This document shows, piece after piece, positions 42,253 to 50,673 of a stretch of DNA of 64,000 nt. Numbering within the stretch: the first letter of the stretch is position 1; every line of letters begins with the position of its first letter. The position numbers and the translations under genes were made by a program. Location of the stretch: NCBI GenBank assembly GCA_905234735.1, contig CAJOJA010000020.1, forward strand, positions 1 to 64,000, in the 5' to 3' direction. The DNA comes from an uncultured Bacteroidaceae bacterium. GTDB taxonomy: Bacteria > Bacteroidota > Bacteroidia > Bacteroidales > Bacteroidaceae. Below the pieces are notes generated by a model. That model saw nothing but the letters and a program-made list of their open reading frames with translations. It did no database searches and was not told the DNA's origin.

Positions 42253-44085
42253 ATGAGACAGAAACTTCTATTGTGTCTTTTGCTGGTGGGGATGTTGTGC
42301 CCCACACTGCTCAATGCCCAGAACTGGGACTACATCCAAACATCGGGCGAGTACTACTACGGCGTAGGACAGGGAAAAACTCGCGAGGAAGCCATACAGC
42401 AGGCGATGGCAGAGTTGACGGGCATGATTGCCACACACGTTCAGAACGACTTCTCGCAGATACTGGACGAGACAACCGCAGGAAAGACAGTCACTCACCG
42501 GGAAAAGGTGTTGATGTGTCTGCGTACTTATTCACAGGCCACGCTGACGAACGTGGAAAAGTGGGTTGAGGGGGAGGCTCCCAACGTAATGGCACGCTGC
42601 TACATGCGAAGGTCGGAATTGAAACGTATCTACGAGGGACGCACCGCGAAAGCCATGAGCATGATGGAAGTTGCCGAAGATGCGCTAAAAAACCGGAATA
42701 TCGATATGGCCCTCCAGTACTACTATTGGGCCTACTCGCTGGTACGTTCCCTGCAACACCCCCAAGATGCCAAGGACAACGAAGGACGGATGCTCATAAG
42801 CTTATTACAGATTCAGATTGAAAAGATACTGCACAACCTAAACGTCACATTCGACAACCGCGACGGTGACCGAGTGAATCTGATCTTTGCCTATCAGGGA
42901 CAACCTGTTTCCAGCATCGCATATACCTACTCCGACGGACGGGCCGAGTGTAACGGAGAAGGCCGTGATGGGCGCGGACTGATGGAAATGATTCCCGGCT
43001 ACGAGACGGATACCTACCACGTGAACATAGAATACGAGTTCAAGGACCAGGCCCGAGGCGATGATGAAATGCAGAGTATTCTGGAGGTACTCACCAAAAA
43101 GGTATTCAAATCTGAGTTCAAGGTCGACGGGAGAAGGGAAACCGACAATACGGGCAATAATGAGGCTGCTATCCGGACAAAGACAGGTGTCAACCTCACA
43201 CCGAGTCAAACGCAGGTGGTGAGTGATGCTCAGGCGTACGCCGACATCGTGGCTAAGGTAGCAGATGCCATCGGACAGCGCACCTATTCCAATGCCGTTC
43301 CGTATTTCACAGCTAACGGACTGAGGATGTACAACCAACTTATCTCCTACGGCAGGGCGCGACTGGTGGGAACACCCAACGTGAAGTTTTTCAAGAGTGC
43401 CAACGGTTGCGTGGTGTCGCGTGGCATGCAAATGTCCTTCAGTTTCACTTCTGGCACGAAGAAGACGTTTGTGGAAGATGTCGTCTTCACCTTCAACAAG
43501 GATATGAAAATCGACAACGTTGCCTTCGGCTTGGGCCAAGTCGCCGCTAACGACATCCTCTGTAAGGAGGCTCCTGGCTGGAAAGACGAAACACGGGAGA
43601 TGCTGATGGAGTTTCTGGAGAACTACAAGACGGCCTACTGCCTGAAACGTTACGACTACATTCGCGACATCTTTGCCGACGACGCCACCATCATCATCGG
43701 CAGTGTGGCACGACGGCGAACCACGCCCAACGCACATCAGGAACGTGCCATATCCCTTGAAGGGCAACAGACCATTACCTACAACCGATACAACAAAAAC
43801 CAGTATCTGGAGAACCTGAAACGCTGTTTCCAACGCAACGAGTTCATCAATATCCGCTTCACAAATAACGATATTCAATGGTTAGAGAAGTACCAGAACG
43901 AGGAAATCTTTGCCATACAAATTGGTCAGGAGTACAACTCCACGACGTATGCCGACAAGGGTTACCTGTTTCTGCTCGTCGACATGACCGACCACGATGC
44001 ACCGCAAATCAAGATACGCACGTGGCAGCCGAATGAGGTGGACATGAAGAAAATCTACAATGCCGGGGACTTCTATAACGAATAG
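42253..44085 (+). CDS. LPP20-type exported protein
   Basis: 610 residues, signal peptide ~1-23 (LLLVGMLCPTLLNAQ), then an LPP20-type domain (YYGVGQGKTREEAIQQAMAEL ... AELTGMIATHVQNDF), helical middle part (MMEVAEDALKNRNIDMALQYY, a tetratricopeptide-like pair), beta domains and a C-terminal NTF2-like fold (EFLENYKTAYCLKRYDYIRD ... DDATIIIG). No lipobox: the Cys near 16 is not followed by a typical lipoprotein layout. Function unknown; similar genes stand beside PEGA-domain genes in related genomes as I recall. No promoter is obvious between it and DUF2442, so it may ride on the 41555 promoter. Confidence 0.68.
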   Translation: MRQKLLLCLLLVGMLCPTLLNAQNWDYIQTSGEYYYGVGQGKTREEAIQQAMAELTGMIATHVQNDFSQILDETTAGKTVTHREKVLMCLRTYSQATLTNVEKWVEGEAPNVMARCYMRRSELKRIYEGRTAKAMSMMEVAEDALKNRNIDMALQYYYWAYSLVRSLQHPQDAKDNEGRMLISLLQIQIEKILHNLNVTFDNRDGDRVNLIFAYQGQPVSSIAYTYSDGRAECNGEGRDGRGLMEMIPGYETDTYHVNIEYEFKDQARGDDEMQSILEVLTKKVFKSEFKVDGRRETDNTGNNEAAIRTKTGVNLTPSQTQVVSDAQAYADIVAKVADAIGQRTYSNAVPYFTANGLRMYNQLISYGRARLVGTPNVKFFKSANGCVVSRGMQMSFSFTSGTKKTFVEDVVFTFNKDMKIDNVAFGLGQVAANDILCKEAPGWKDETREMLMEFLENYKTAYCLKRYDYIRDIFADDATIIIGSVARRRTTPNAHQERAISLEGQQTITYNRYNKNQYLENLKRCFQRNEFINIRFTNNDIQWLEKYQNEEIFAIQIGQEYNSTTYADKGYLFLLVDMTDHDAPQIKIRTWQPNEVDMKKIYNAGDFYNE

Positions 44086-44182
44086 GGAAACTCTTTGAGG
44101 CAGAAAGAGGGTAGAAGGAAGGGGCTCAAAGGATTATCCAAAGGAATATTAGGGCGAATTAGATAAAAAGGCGGCAAAAAAG

Positions 44183-44213
44183 TTTGCAGTTTGCGAAAAA
44201 CTCCGTAACTTTG
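44183..44213 (+). promoter_or_regulatory. rpsU promoter
   Basis: TTTG 44183-44186 and TAACTTTG 44206-44213, 19 bp apart; about 67 nt to the rpsU ATG. Confidence 0.75.
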
Positions 44214-44280
44214 CAGCCGCTAATTGTGGACACTAGTACAGAAACTGATTAAATAACAACTATAAAAACAAGAAAAAGAA

Positions 44281-44461
44281 ATGATTGTAGTACCTGTAAA
44301 AGAAGGCGAGAACATTGAACGCGCCCTGAAAAAGTTCAAGAGAAAGTTTGAGAAGACTGGTGTAATGTGCCCGTCAGCAGTTTGACAAGCCCTCTGTCCT
44401 GAAGCGCCTTGCCAAGGAACGTGCCATCTACGTTCAGCAACTTAACCGCGTAGAGGAGTAA
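44281..44461 (+). pseudogene. rpsU: Ribosomal protein S21, frameshifted
   Basis: The first frame gives MIVVPVKEGENIERALKKFK and RKFEKTGVM, then CPSAV and a TGA at 44383-44385. One base over, RQQFDKPSVLKRLAKERAIY and VQQLNRVEE follow to a TAA at 44459-44461. The normal S21 has KELR-x- between the two halves; the junction keeps only TGCC, so 11 bases seem to be missing (enough to encode KELRA minus one base). S21 (bS21) sits at the anti-Shine-Dalgarno end of 16S rRNA and in Bacteroidota helps mask it. A 34-residue product would lack the rRNA-binding half. Real loss, or an assembly error; the tight promoter and operon context favour a normally essential-like gene. Confidence 0.85.
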
Positions 44462-44466
44462 CCCGC

Positions 44467-45366
44467 GTGTGGGTCGGCGAATTTCTTGCCTACCTCGATA
44501 GCGAGTGTAATCGCTCAGCGCAGACGGTAACCACCTATCAGACGTGTCTGGAGGAATTCTACCGCGACCTGAAGGGAAGGGACGAAAGTCTGGACTGGCA
44601 GCAAGTGGATGCCGACGTGGTGCGCGACTGGATGGTGGACCTGATGGAGAGGGGAAATACTCCCCGGACAGTCTGCAAGAAACTGAGCGCGCTGAAAACC
44701 TTCTACCGATACCTGCTCCGCTGCGGACGGGTGACAACAGACCCCGTACACGCCCTGCAAGGTCCCAAGAAGGAAAAGACACTGCCGCAGTTCGTCCGCG
44801 AGACGGAGATGGACCAGTTGCTCGACGGGAACTATTTCCCCGATACGCTGGAAGGCACGCGCGACAGACTTCTTCTGCTAACCCTCTACTCGACGGGCAT
44901 CCGACTATCCGAGGTGGAAGGATTGAACTGGACGGACGTTGACCTCTTGCAGCGGCAATTGAAGGTTACGGGTAAGCGCAATAAACAACGGATAGTGCCC
45001 TTCGGACAGGAAATGCACGACGCTCTGCTGGCATACAGAAATGAACTGGGGCAACTCCCAGAGGGCTTTCTGCAAACAACGGCAATGCTTGTGAACCTGA
45101 AGAAGGGGATTCGGATGACAAAAGCGCAGATATACAAGGTGGTACACCAGTATTTGTCCTATGTGACAACCCTGAAGAAACGTTCGCCACACGTGCTCCG
45201 CCACTCGTTCGCTACGGCGATGCTCAACCACGAGGCTAACCTGCAAAGTGTAAAGGAACTGCTCGGACACGAAAGTCTCTCTACGACGGAAATATATACA
45301 CATACGACCTTCGAGGAACTAAAAAGAATGTATAACCAGGCTCATCCGCGAGCCAAAAAAAATTGA
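44467..45366 (+). CDS. Tyrosine recombinase (XerC/XerD family)
   Basis: 299 residues with GTG start at 44467 (5 bp after the rpsU end). N-terminal SAM-like core-binding domain (MWVGEFLAYLDSECNRSAQT), then the catalytic domain with the Arg in STGIRLSEVEGL, Lys in VTGKRNKQR, HVLRHSFATAM and the GHESLSTTEIYTH with the nucleophilic Tyr. All five catalytic residues are present. XerC/D proteins resolve chromosome dimers at dif; a tyrosine recombinase between rpsU and hpf is a standard arrangement in Bacteroidales, so this is a core gene, not a mobile one. Confidence 0.9.
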   Translation: MWVGEFLAYLDSECNRSAQTVTTYQTCLEEFYRDLKGRDESLDWQQVDADVVRDWMVDLMERGNTPRTVCKKLSALKTFYRYLLRCGRVTTDPVHALQGPKKEKTLPQFVRETEMDQLLDGNYFPDTLEGTRDRLLLLTLYSTGIRLSEVEGLNWTDVDLLQRQLKVTGKRNKQRIVPFGQEMHDALLAYRNELGQLPEGFLQTTAMLVNLKKGIRMTKAQIYKVVHQYLSYVTTLKKRSPHVLRHSFATAMLNHEANLQSVKELLGHESLSTTEIYTHTTFEELKRMYNQAHPRAKKN

Positions 45367-45371
45367 AGAAC

Positions 45372-45671
45372 ATGGACATCAAGATTCAGACCATTCACTT
45401 CGAGGCTGGAGAAAAGTTGCAAGACTACATCCAGAAGCGTGTATCGAAACTCGAAAGATTCTGCGACGGCATCAAAAAGGCAGAGGTGTCGTTGAAGGTA
45501 GTGAAGCCCGAGACGGCCATGAACAAGGAAGTATCCCTGCGTTTGGCTGTGCCCGGAAGTGAACTCTTCGCCCAAAAAGTGGCTGATACATTCGAGGAAG
45601 GTGTCGACCAATGTGCCGATACATTGACTCGCCAACTGGAGAAATATAAGGAAAAACAGAAAAATCGCTAA
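45372..45671 (+). CDS. hpf: Ribosome hibernation-promoting factor (HPF/RaiA)
   Basis: 99 residues starting MDIKIQTIHFEAGEKLQDYI with KVSKLERFCDGIKKAEVSLKV-type helix/sheet pattern and a Lys-rich end. Short HPF binds idle 30S subunits at the mRNA path. The ATG at 45372 follows the recombinase stop by 5 bp; a TTG at 45363 could add three residues but is less likely. Completes the rpsU-xer-hpf operon. Confidence 0.88.
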   Translation: MDIKIQTIHFEAGEKLQDYIQKRVSKLERFCDGIKKAEVSLKVVKPETAMNKEVSLRLAVPGSELFAQKVADTFEEGVDQCADTLTRQLEKYKEKQKNR

Positions 45672-45686
45672 AAAAGAGCGAAAAGT

Positions 45687-45718
45687 TTTGGCAGTTTCCA
45701 AAATATTACCTAATTTTG
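45687..45718 (+). promoter_or_regulatory. Promoter of the tRNA-tuf operon
   Basis: TTTG 45687-45690 and TAATTTTG 45711-45718, 20 bp apart, 43 nt before the first tRNA. Confidence 0.7.
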
Positions 45719-45761
45719 CAGCCGATTAGCGAGGAATGCCCTTGCGTCGGCTCGCAAAAAC

Positions 45762-45835
45762 GCCTCTTTAGCTCAGTTGGCCAGAGCACGTGATTTGTAA
45801 TCTCGGGGTCGTTGGTTCGAATCCGACAAGAGGCT
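45762..45835 (+). tRNA. tRNA-Thr (anticodon TGT)
   Basis: 74 nt; acceptor GCCTCTT / AAGAGGC, D-arm GCTCAGTTGGCCAGAGC, anticodon loop TTTGTAA, T-arm GTTGG-TTCGAAT-CCGAC. The anticodon stem has a T-T mismatch. No encoded CCA. Confidence 0.95.
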
Positions 45836-45849
45836 CAACCTTATGGGAA

Positions 45850-45932
45850 GGGTGGTTACCAGAGTGGCCAAATGGGGCAGACTGTAAATCTGCTGGCTTA
45901 CGCCTTCGGTGGTTCGAATCCATCACCACCCA
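45850..45932 (+). tRNA. tRNA-Tyr (anticodon GTA)
   Basis: 83 nt with the long variable arm of tRNA-Tyr; acceptor GGGTGGT / ACCACCC, anticodon loop CTGTAAA. No encoded CCA. Confidence 0.95.
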
Positions 45933-45968
45933 CTGAAATGTTGAACAACGCAGGTCGCTGCGGTATTT

Positions 45969-46041
45969 GCGGAAGTAGCTCAGTCGATAGAGCACTAGCC
46001 TTCCAAGCTGGGGGTCGCGGGTTTGAGCCCCGTCTTCCGCT
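45969..46041 (+). tRNA. tRNA-Gly (anticodon TCC)
   Basis: 73 nt; acceptor GCGGAAG / CTTCCGC, D-arm GCTCAGTCGATAGAGC, anticodon loop CTTCCAA, T-loop GTTTGAGC. Confidence 0.95.
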
Positions 46042-46058
46042 CGCAAGAAAAAAGTGAC

Positions 46059-46130
<72 letters not shown>

Positions 46131-46228
46131 CTTCCTCCTCGGAGGGAGATTAGAGATTAGAAGATTAGAGATTAGTAACCAAAATAAGTTGAACACATTT
46201 TTCACTTATAATATTATAAAGTACTGCT

Positions 46229-47410
46229 ATGGCAAAAGAAAAATTCGAACGTACCAAACCCCATGTGAACATTGGTACTATCGGTCATGTTGACCACGGT
46301 AAGACCACTCTGACCGCTGCCATTACCACCGTATTGGCAAAGCAGGGTCTCTCTGAGGTTAAGAGCTTTGACCAGATTGACAACGCTCCCGAAGAGAAGG
46401 AGCGTGGTATCACCATCAACACCGCTCACGTTGAGTACGAGACCGCTAAGCGTCACTACGCTCACGTTGACTGCCCGGGTCACGCCGACTATGTGAAGAA
46501 CATGGTAACGGGTGCTGCTCAGATGGACGGTGCTATCATCGTAGTTGCTGCTACTGATGGTCCTATGCCTCAGACCCGTGAGCACATCCTGCTCGCTCGT
46601 CAGGTGAACGTTCCCCGTCTGGTTGTCTTCCTGAACAAGTGTGACATGGTTGACGACGAGGAAATGCTGGAGCTCGTTGAGATGGAAATGGGCGAACTGC
46701 TCGCTCAGTACGACTTCGAGGAGGACACTCCCATCATCCGTGGCTCTGCCCTGGGTGCCCTGAACGGTGTACCCGAATGGGAAGCTAAGGTTATGGAGCT
46801 GATGGACGCTGTCGACAACTGGATTCAGGAGCCCGTTCGCGACGTTGATAAGCCCTTCTTGATGCCCGTTGAGGACGTCTTCTCTATCACTGGCCGTGGT
46901 ACCGTTGCTACCGGTCGTATCGAGACTGGTGTCGTTAAGGTTGGCGACGAAGTACAGATCCTGGGTCTGGGTGAAGACAAGAAGTCTGTCATCACTGGCG
47001 TTGAGATGTTCCGCAAGCTGCTCGATCAGGGTGAGGCTGGTGACAACGTAGGTCTGCTGCTCCGTGGTATCGACAAGAATGAGGTTCGTCGTGGTATGGT
47101 TATCACCCACCCGGGTGCTATCACTCCTCACAAGGGCTTCAAGGCTTCCATCTACGTCCTGAAGAAGGAAGAAGGTGGCCGTCACACTCCCTTCGGCAAC
47201 AAGTATCGTCCTCAGTTCTATCTCCGCACGATGGACTGCACGGGTGAAATCCACTTGCCCGATGGAATCGAGATGGTAATGCCCGGCGATAACGTTGAGA
47301 TTAAGGTTGAGCTCATCTATGCTGTGGCTCTGAACGTAGGTCTGCGCTTCGCTATCCGTGAGGGTGGCCGCACCGTAGGTTCGGGTCAGATTACCGAGGT
47401 ATTCGACTAA
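46229..47410 (+). CDS. tuf: Elongation factor Tu
   Basis: 393 residues. Translational GTPase with GHVDHGKTT (P-loop), [14 protein letters not shown] and SALGALN-like G motifs, the [12 protein letters not shown] effector segment and the three-domain length expected of EF-Tu. Brings aminoacyl-tRNA to the ribosome. Located after four tRNAs and followed by a hairpin, tRNA-Trp and secE, as in Bacteroides. Codon use is strongly biased, fitting very high expression. Confidence 0.98.
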   Translation: MAKEKFERTKPHVNIGTIGHVDHGKTTLTAAITTVLAKQGLSEVKSFDQIDNAPEEKERGITINTAHVEYETAKRHYAHVDCPGHADYVKNMVTGAAQMDGAIIVVAATDGPMPQTREHILLARQVNVPRLVVFLNKCDMVDDEEMLELVEMEMGELLAQYDFEEDTPIIRGSALGALNGVPEWEAKVMELMDAVDNWIQEPVRDVDKPFLMPVEDVFSITGRGTVATGRIETGVVKVGDEVQILGLGEDKKSVITGVEMFRKLLDQGEAGDNVGLLLRGIDKNEVRRGMVITHPGAITPHKGFKASIYVLKKEEGGRHTPFGNKYRPQFYLRTMDCTGEIHLPDGIEMVMPGDNVEIKVELIYAVALNVGLRFAIREGGRTVGSGQITEVFD

Positions 47411-47433
47411 TCATCGATAAGACTTCAATCCAG

Positions 47434-47469
47434 GTTGAGAGCTGGAGCTCCGCTTCGCTCTCAACTTTA
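47434..47469 (+). terminator. Hairpin after tuf
   Basis: GTTGAGAGC (47434-47442) pairs with GCTCTCAAC (47457-47465) and is followed by TTTA. Probably a partial terminator or processing hairpin, since tRNA-Trp begins 3 bp later. Confidence 0.5.
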
Positions 47470-47471
47470 CT

Positions 47472-47544
47472 ACGGGAATAGCTCAGTTGGTAGAGCACTG
47501 GTCTCCAAAACCAGGTGTCGGGAGTTCGAGCCTCTCTTCCCGTG
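47472..47544 (+). tRNA. tRNA-Trp (anticodon CCA)
   Basis: 73 nt; acceptor ACGGGAA / TTCCCGT, D-arm GCTCAGTTGGTAGAGC, anticodon stem CTGGT / ACCAG with loop CTCCAAA. Discriminator G. Confidence 0.95.
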
Positions 47545-47560
47545 CTAAAATAACAAGAGT

Positions 47561-47758
47561 ATGTTTAAGAAGATTTTTGATTATTGTAAGGTATCATACG
47601 AAGAACTTGTGCATAAGACCACTTGGCCTACACGCTCAGAGCTTATGAACAGTGCGGTGCTCGTACTCGTAGCTTCCCTATGCATCGCAGTGGTAGTTTT
47701 CGTTATTGATCAGGCGTTTCAGCACGGCATGGAACTTGTCTATGGCCTGATGCGCTAA
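47561..47758 (+). CDS. secE: Preprotein translocase subunit SecE
   Basis: 65 residues, single transmembrane helix ~27-46, with the conserved KVSYEELVHKTTWPTRSELM before it. Forms the SecYEG channel in the inner membrane. Between tRNA-Trp and nusG, 17 bp before nusG. Confidence 0.95.
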   Translation: MFKKIFDYCKVSYEELVHKTTWPTRSELMNSAVLVLVASLCIAVVVFVIDQAFQHGMELVYGLMR

Positions 47759-47775
47759 AAAGGTGATTTGGGAAA

Positions 47776-48333
47776 ATGGCTGAGACAGCAGGAATGAATT
47801 GGTACGTAATGCGTGCCATCAGTGGTAAGGAAGCGAAAGTCAAGGAATACATCGAGGCAATGCTTCACCAAGGTGGAGAGTTCGCTAAACATGTCAGCCA
47901 GGTACTTATTCCTACCGAGAAGGTGGTTTCTGTCCGTAACGGCAAACGTGTCGTGAAGGAGAAGAACCGCTTTGCTGGTTATGTCTTCGTAGAAGCAGAA
48001 CTGGTCGGAGAGGTACAGCCTCGCCTGAGAGCCGTTCCCAATGTGCTCGGATTCCTGAGCGATACCAAGACCAACACCGTACCCATGCCCATGCGGCCCC
48101 ACGAGGTCAGCCAAATGCTTGGCACCGTCGACGAGCTGCTGGAGATTCCCGAGGATGTTGTCATCCCGTTCGAGGTGGGTGAAAGTGTGAAGGTCATCGA
48201 TGGTCCGTTCACCGGATTCGATGCCATCATCGAAGAGGTCAATAACGAGAAGAAGAAACTGAAAGTGTCTGTCAAGATCTTCGGACGTAAAACTCCGTTA
48301 GAACTTGGCTTTATGCAAGTTGAAAAGCTGTAA
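47776..48333 (+). CDS. nusG: Transcription termination/antitermination protein NusG
   Basis: 185 residues: NGN domain starting [18 protein letters not shown], with [12 protein letters not shown], then a C-terminal KOW domain ([21 protein letters not shown]). Couples RNA polymerase to Rho and to the ribosome. Part of secE-nusG-rplKAJL. Confidence 0.96.
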   Translation: MAETAGMNWYVMRAISGKEAKVKEYIEAMLHQGGEFAKHVSQVLIPTEKVVSVRNGKRVVKEKNRFAGYVFVEAELVGEVQPRLRAVPNVLGFLSDTKTNTVPMPMRPHEVSQMLGTVDELLEIPEDVVIPFEVGESVKVIDGPFTGFDAIIEEVNNEKKKLKVSVKIFGRKTPLELGFMQVEKL

Positions 48334-48389
48334 GGTAGTTGTTACCTACCCGATGCTTTCAATAAACAATAGATTAAAATAATAAGACA

Positions 48390-48833
48390 ATGGCTAAAGA
48401 AGTTGCTGGATTAATCAAATTACAGATTAAAGGAGGCGCTGCAAATCCATCACCCCCAGTAGGTCCTGCATTGGGTTCGAAGGGTATCAACATCATGGAT
48501 TTCTGTAAGGCATTCAACGCCAGAACACAGGATAAGGCCGGTAAGGTACTGCCTGTGGTCATCACTTATTACACGGACAAGTCCTATGACTTCATCGTCA
48601 AGACTCCTCCCGTAGCAATACAGTTGATGGAGGCCGCAAAGGTCAAAGGCGGTTCTGCTGAGCCCAACCGTCGTAAGGTTGCCGAGATTACTTGGGATCA
48701 GGTACGTACGATTGCGCAGGACAAAATGCCCGACCTGAATTGCTTCACTGTAGAAGCTGCAATGACTTTGGTAGCCGGAACAGCAAGAAGTATGGGTATC
48801 ACCGTCAAGGGTGACTTCCCCGGTAATAACTAA
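48390..48833 (+). CDS. rplK: Ribosomal protein L11
   Basis: 147 residues: [40 protein letters not shown] and the C-terminal RNA-binding [16 protein letters not shown]. Binds 23S rRNA at the GTPase centre. Starts the rplK-rplA-rplJ-rplL run. Confidence 0.97.
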   Translation: MAKEVAGLIKLQIKGGAANPSPPVGPALGSKGINIMDFCKAFNARTQDKAGKVLPVVITYYTDKSYDFIVKTPPVAIQLMEAAKVKGGSAEPNRRKVAEITWDQVRTIAQDKMPDLNCFTVEAAMTLVAGTARSMGITVKGDFPGNN

Positions 48834-48849
48834 AAAACTTCAATTCATC

Positions 48850-49551
48850 ATGAGTAAACTGACAAAAAATCAAAAGTTGGTCGCTGATAAGATTGAAGCA
48901 GGGAAAGCATACACCTTGAAAGAAGCTTCTCAACTGGTCAAGGATATTACCACGACCAAGTTCGATGCTTCGGTGGATATCGACGTACGCTTGGGCGTAG
49001 ACCCTCGTAAGGCAAACCAGATGGTACGTGGCGTGGTATCACTGCCCAACGGTACCGGTAAGGTTACCCGAGTTCTCTGCCTGTGTACTCCCGATGCTGA
49101 AACTGCTGCCAAAGAAGCAGGCGCTGACTATGTAGGTCTCGATGAATATATCGAGAAAATTAAGGGTGGATGGACCGACGTTGACGTCATCATCACCATG
49201 CCCGCTATCATGGGTAAGATTGGTGCTCTGGGTCGTGTGCTGGGTCCCCGCGGTTTGATGCCTAACCCCAAGAGTGGTACGGTGACCATGGACGTTGCCA
49301 AGGCCATCCGTGAGGTAAAGCAGGGTAAGATTGACTTCAAGGTCGACAAGACCGGTATTGTGCACGCCTCCATCGGTAAGGTGTCTTTCGACGCCCAGAA
49401 GATTATGGAGAACGCCAAGGAGTTCATCGATACCATCATCAAGCTGAAGCCCGCTGCCGCTAAGGGAACTTACATCAAGAGCATTTATCTTTCAAGTACG
49501 ATGAGCCGCGGTGTCAAGGTTGATCCCAAGGCCGTTGAAGAAACCGCTTAA
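48850..49551 (+). CDS. rplA: Ribosomal protein L1
   Basis: 233 residues from [19 protein letters not shown]. Contains [36 protein letters not shown] and the closing [17 protein letters not shown]. Binds 23S rRNA and, as a repressor, its own mRNA in other bacteria. The start at 48850 is 16 bp after rplK; an upstream in-frame start would overlap rplK. Confidence 0.96.
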   Translation: MSKLTKNQKLVADKIEAGKAYTLKEASQLVKDITTTKFDASVDIDVRLGVDPRKANQMVRGVVSLPNGTGKVTRVLCLCTPDAETAAKEAGADYVGLDEYIEKIKGGWTDVDVIITMPAIMGKIGALGRVLGPRGLMPNPKSGTVTMDVAKAIREVKQGKIDFKVDKTGIVHASIGKVSFDAQKIMENAKEFIDTIIKLKPAAAKGTYIKSIYLSSTMSRGVKVDPKAVEETA

Positions 49552-49564
49552 AACGTAGACTATC

Positions 49565-50089
49565 ATGAGAAAGGAAGATAAAGTTGCAATTATTGCACAG
49601 CTGGGCGAGACCCTGCAGCAGTATCCCCACTTCTACCTGGTAGACGTGGAGGGTATGGACGCTGCATCGACAAGCGCCCTTCGTCGCAAGTGCTTCCAGA
49701 GTGAAATTAAGATGGTGGTCGTAAAGAACACCCTCTTGCACAAGGCACTGGAGGCCTCTGATGTAGATTTCTCTGCTCTGTACGATATGCTGAAGGGCAC
49801 TACTGCCGTGTTGTTCACTCAAGTGGCCAACGCACCCGCCAAGATGATTAAGGAGATGAAAGCTAAGAAGGCCGTTAAGCCTGAGCTGAAAGCCGCCTAT
49901 GCCGAGGAGGGATGCTATGTTGGAGCCGAGCAGCTCGATGCATTGTGCTCAATCAAGAGCAAGAACGAGGTTATCGCAGACATTGTGGCTCTGCTGCAGT
50001 CGCCTGCCAAGAACGTCCTGTCGGCCCTGCAGAGCGGACAGAACACTATCCACGGAGTTCTCAAGACTCTGGGCGAGAGAGAAGGATAA
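49565..50089 (+). CDS. rplJ: Ribosomal protein L10
   Basis: 174 residues, starts MRKEDKVAIIAQLGETLQQY, includes SALRRKCFQSEIKMVVVKNTLL and a C-terminal helical tail for L7/L12 binding (VIADIVALLQSPAKNVLSAL). Fits L10 length and the rplA-rplJ-rplL position. Confidence 0.96.
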   Translation: MRKEDKVAIIAQLGETLQQYPHFYLVDVEGMDAASTSALRRKCFQSEIKMVVVKNTLLHKALEASDVDFSALYDMLKGTTAVLFTQVANAPAKMIKEMKAKKAVKPELKAAYAEEGCYVGAEQLDALCSIKSKNEVIADIVALLQSPAKNVLSALQSGQNTIHGVLKTLGEREG

Positions 50090-50154
50090 ACTATCGGCTC
50101 GCCGCATAAGATTTTACAAAAGTAAGTATAAACAAAAACAAATTTTTGAATAAA

Positions 50155-50535
50155 ATGGCAGATTTGAAAGCTATTGCTGAAGAGTTGGTAAACTTGACAG
50201 TGAAGGAAGTTAATGAGTTGGCAACCATCCTGAAGGATGAGTATGGAATTGAGCCCGCTGCTGCAGCTGTTGCTGTTGCTGGTCCCGCCGCTGGTGGTGC
50301 CGCTGCTCCCGCTGCTGAGGAGAAGACTGATTTCGACGTAGTTCTGAAGTCAGCTGGCGCAAACAAGCTCCAGGTCGTTAAGGCCGTTAAGGAGGCTTGT
50401 GGCCTGAACCTGAAGGATGCTAAGGACCTCGTAGATGGTGCTCCCAGCACGTTGAAGGAGGGTATGCCCAAGGCTGATGCCGAGGCTCTGAAGAAGACCC
50501 TTGAAGAGGTCGGCGCAGAAATCGAGCTGAAGTAA
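50155..50535 (+). CDS. rplL: Ribosomal protein L7/L12
   Basis: 126 residues: [21 protein letters not shown]-terminal dimer domain, an Ala/Gly-rich hinge ([20 protein letters not shown]) and the C-terminal factor-binding domain ([39 protein letters not shown]). Start ATG at 50155; an upstream TTG is not needed. Confidence 0.97.
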   Translation: MADLKAIAEELVNLTVKEVNELATILKDEYGIEPAAAAVAVAGPAAGGAAAPAAEEKTDFDVVLKSAGANKLQVVKAVKEACGLNLKDAKDLVDGAPSTLKEGMPKADAEALKKTLEEVGAEIELK

Positions 50536-50562
50536 GATTCTATCCTGTAAGACAGGACTTCC

Positions 50563-50600
50563 GGTAAAGGATCCTCTGGTAGAGGGTTCTTTACCTTTTT
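50563..50600 (+). terminator. rplL-rpoB attenuator/terminator
   Basis: GGTAAAGGATCCTCT (50563-50577) folds against AGAGGGTTCTTTACC (50581-50595; loop GGT), followed by TTTTT. Probably a partial terminator lowering rpoBC transcription relative to L7/L12, as in other bacteria. Confidence 0.75.
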
Positions 50601-50673
50601 GTGTCTAATAATTTACAACGACACTAAAAAAGTAAATAGTATATCGTAAATCATCATATCGTAAATCACGTAG

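Noticed and set aside
44467..45366. Integrase of a mobile element
   Set aside because: Its position between rpsU and hpf is the conserved chromosomal arrangement for a Xer-type recombinase, so a mobile element is not needed.
45768..46057. Short proteins overlapping the tRNA cluster (GFEPTTPR-type sequences)
   Set aside because: These are the well-known false proteins made from translated tRNA genes.
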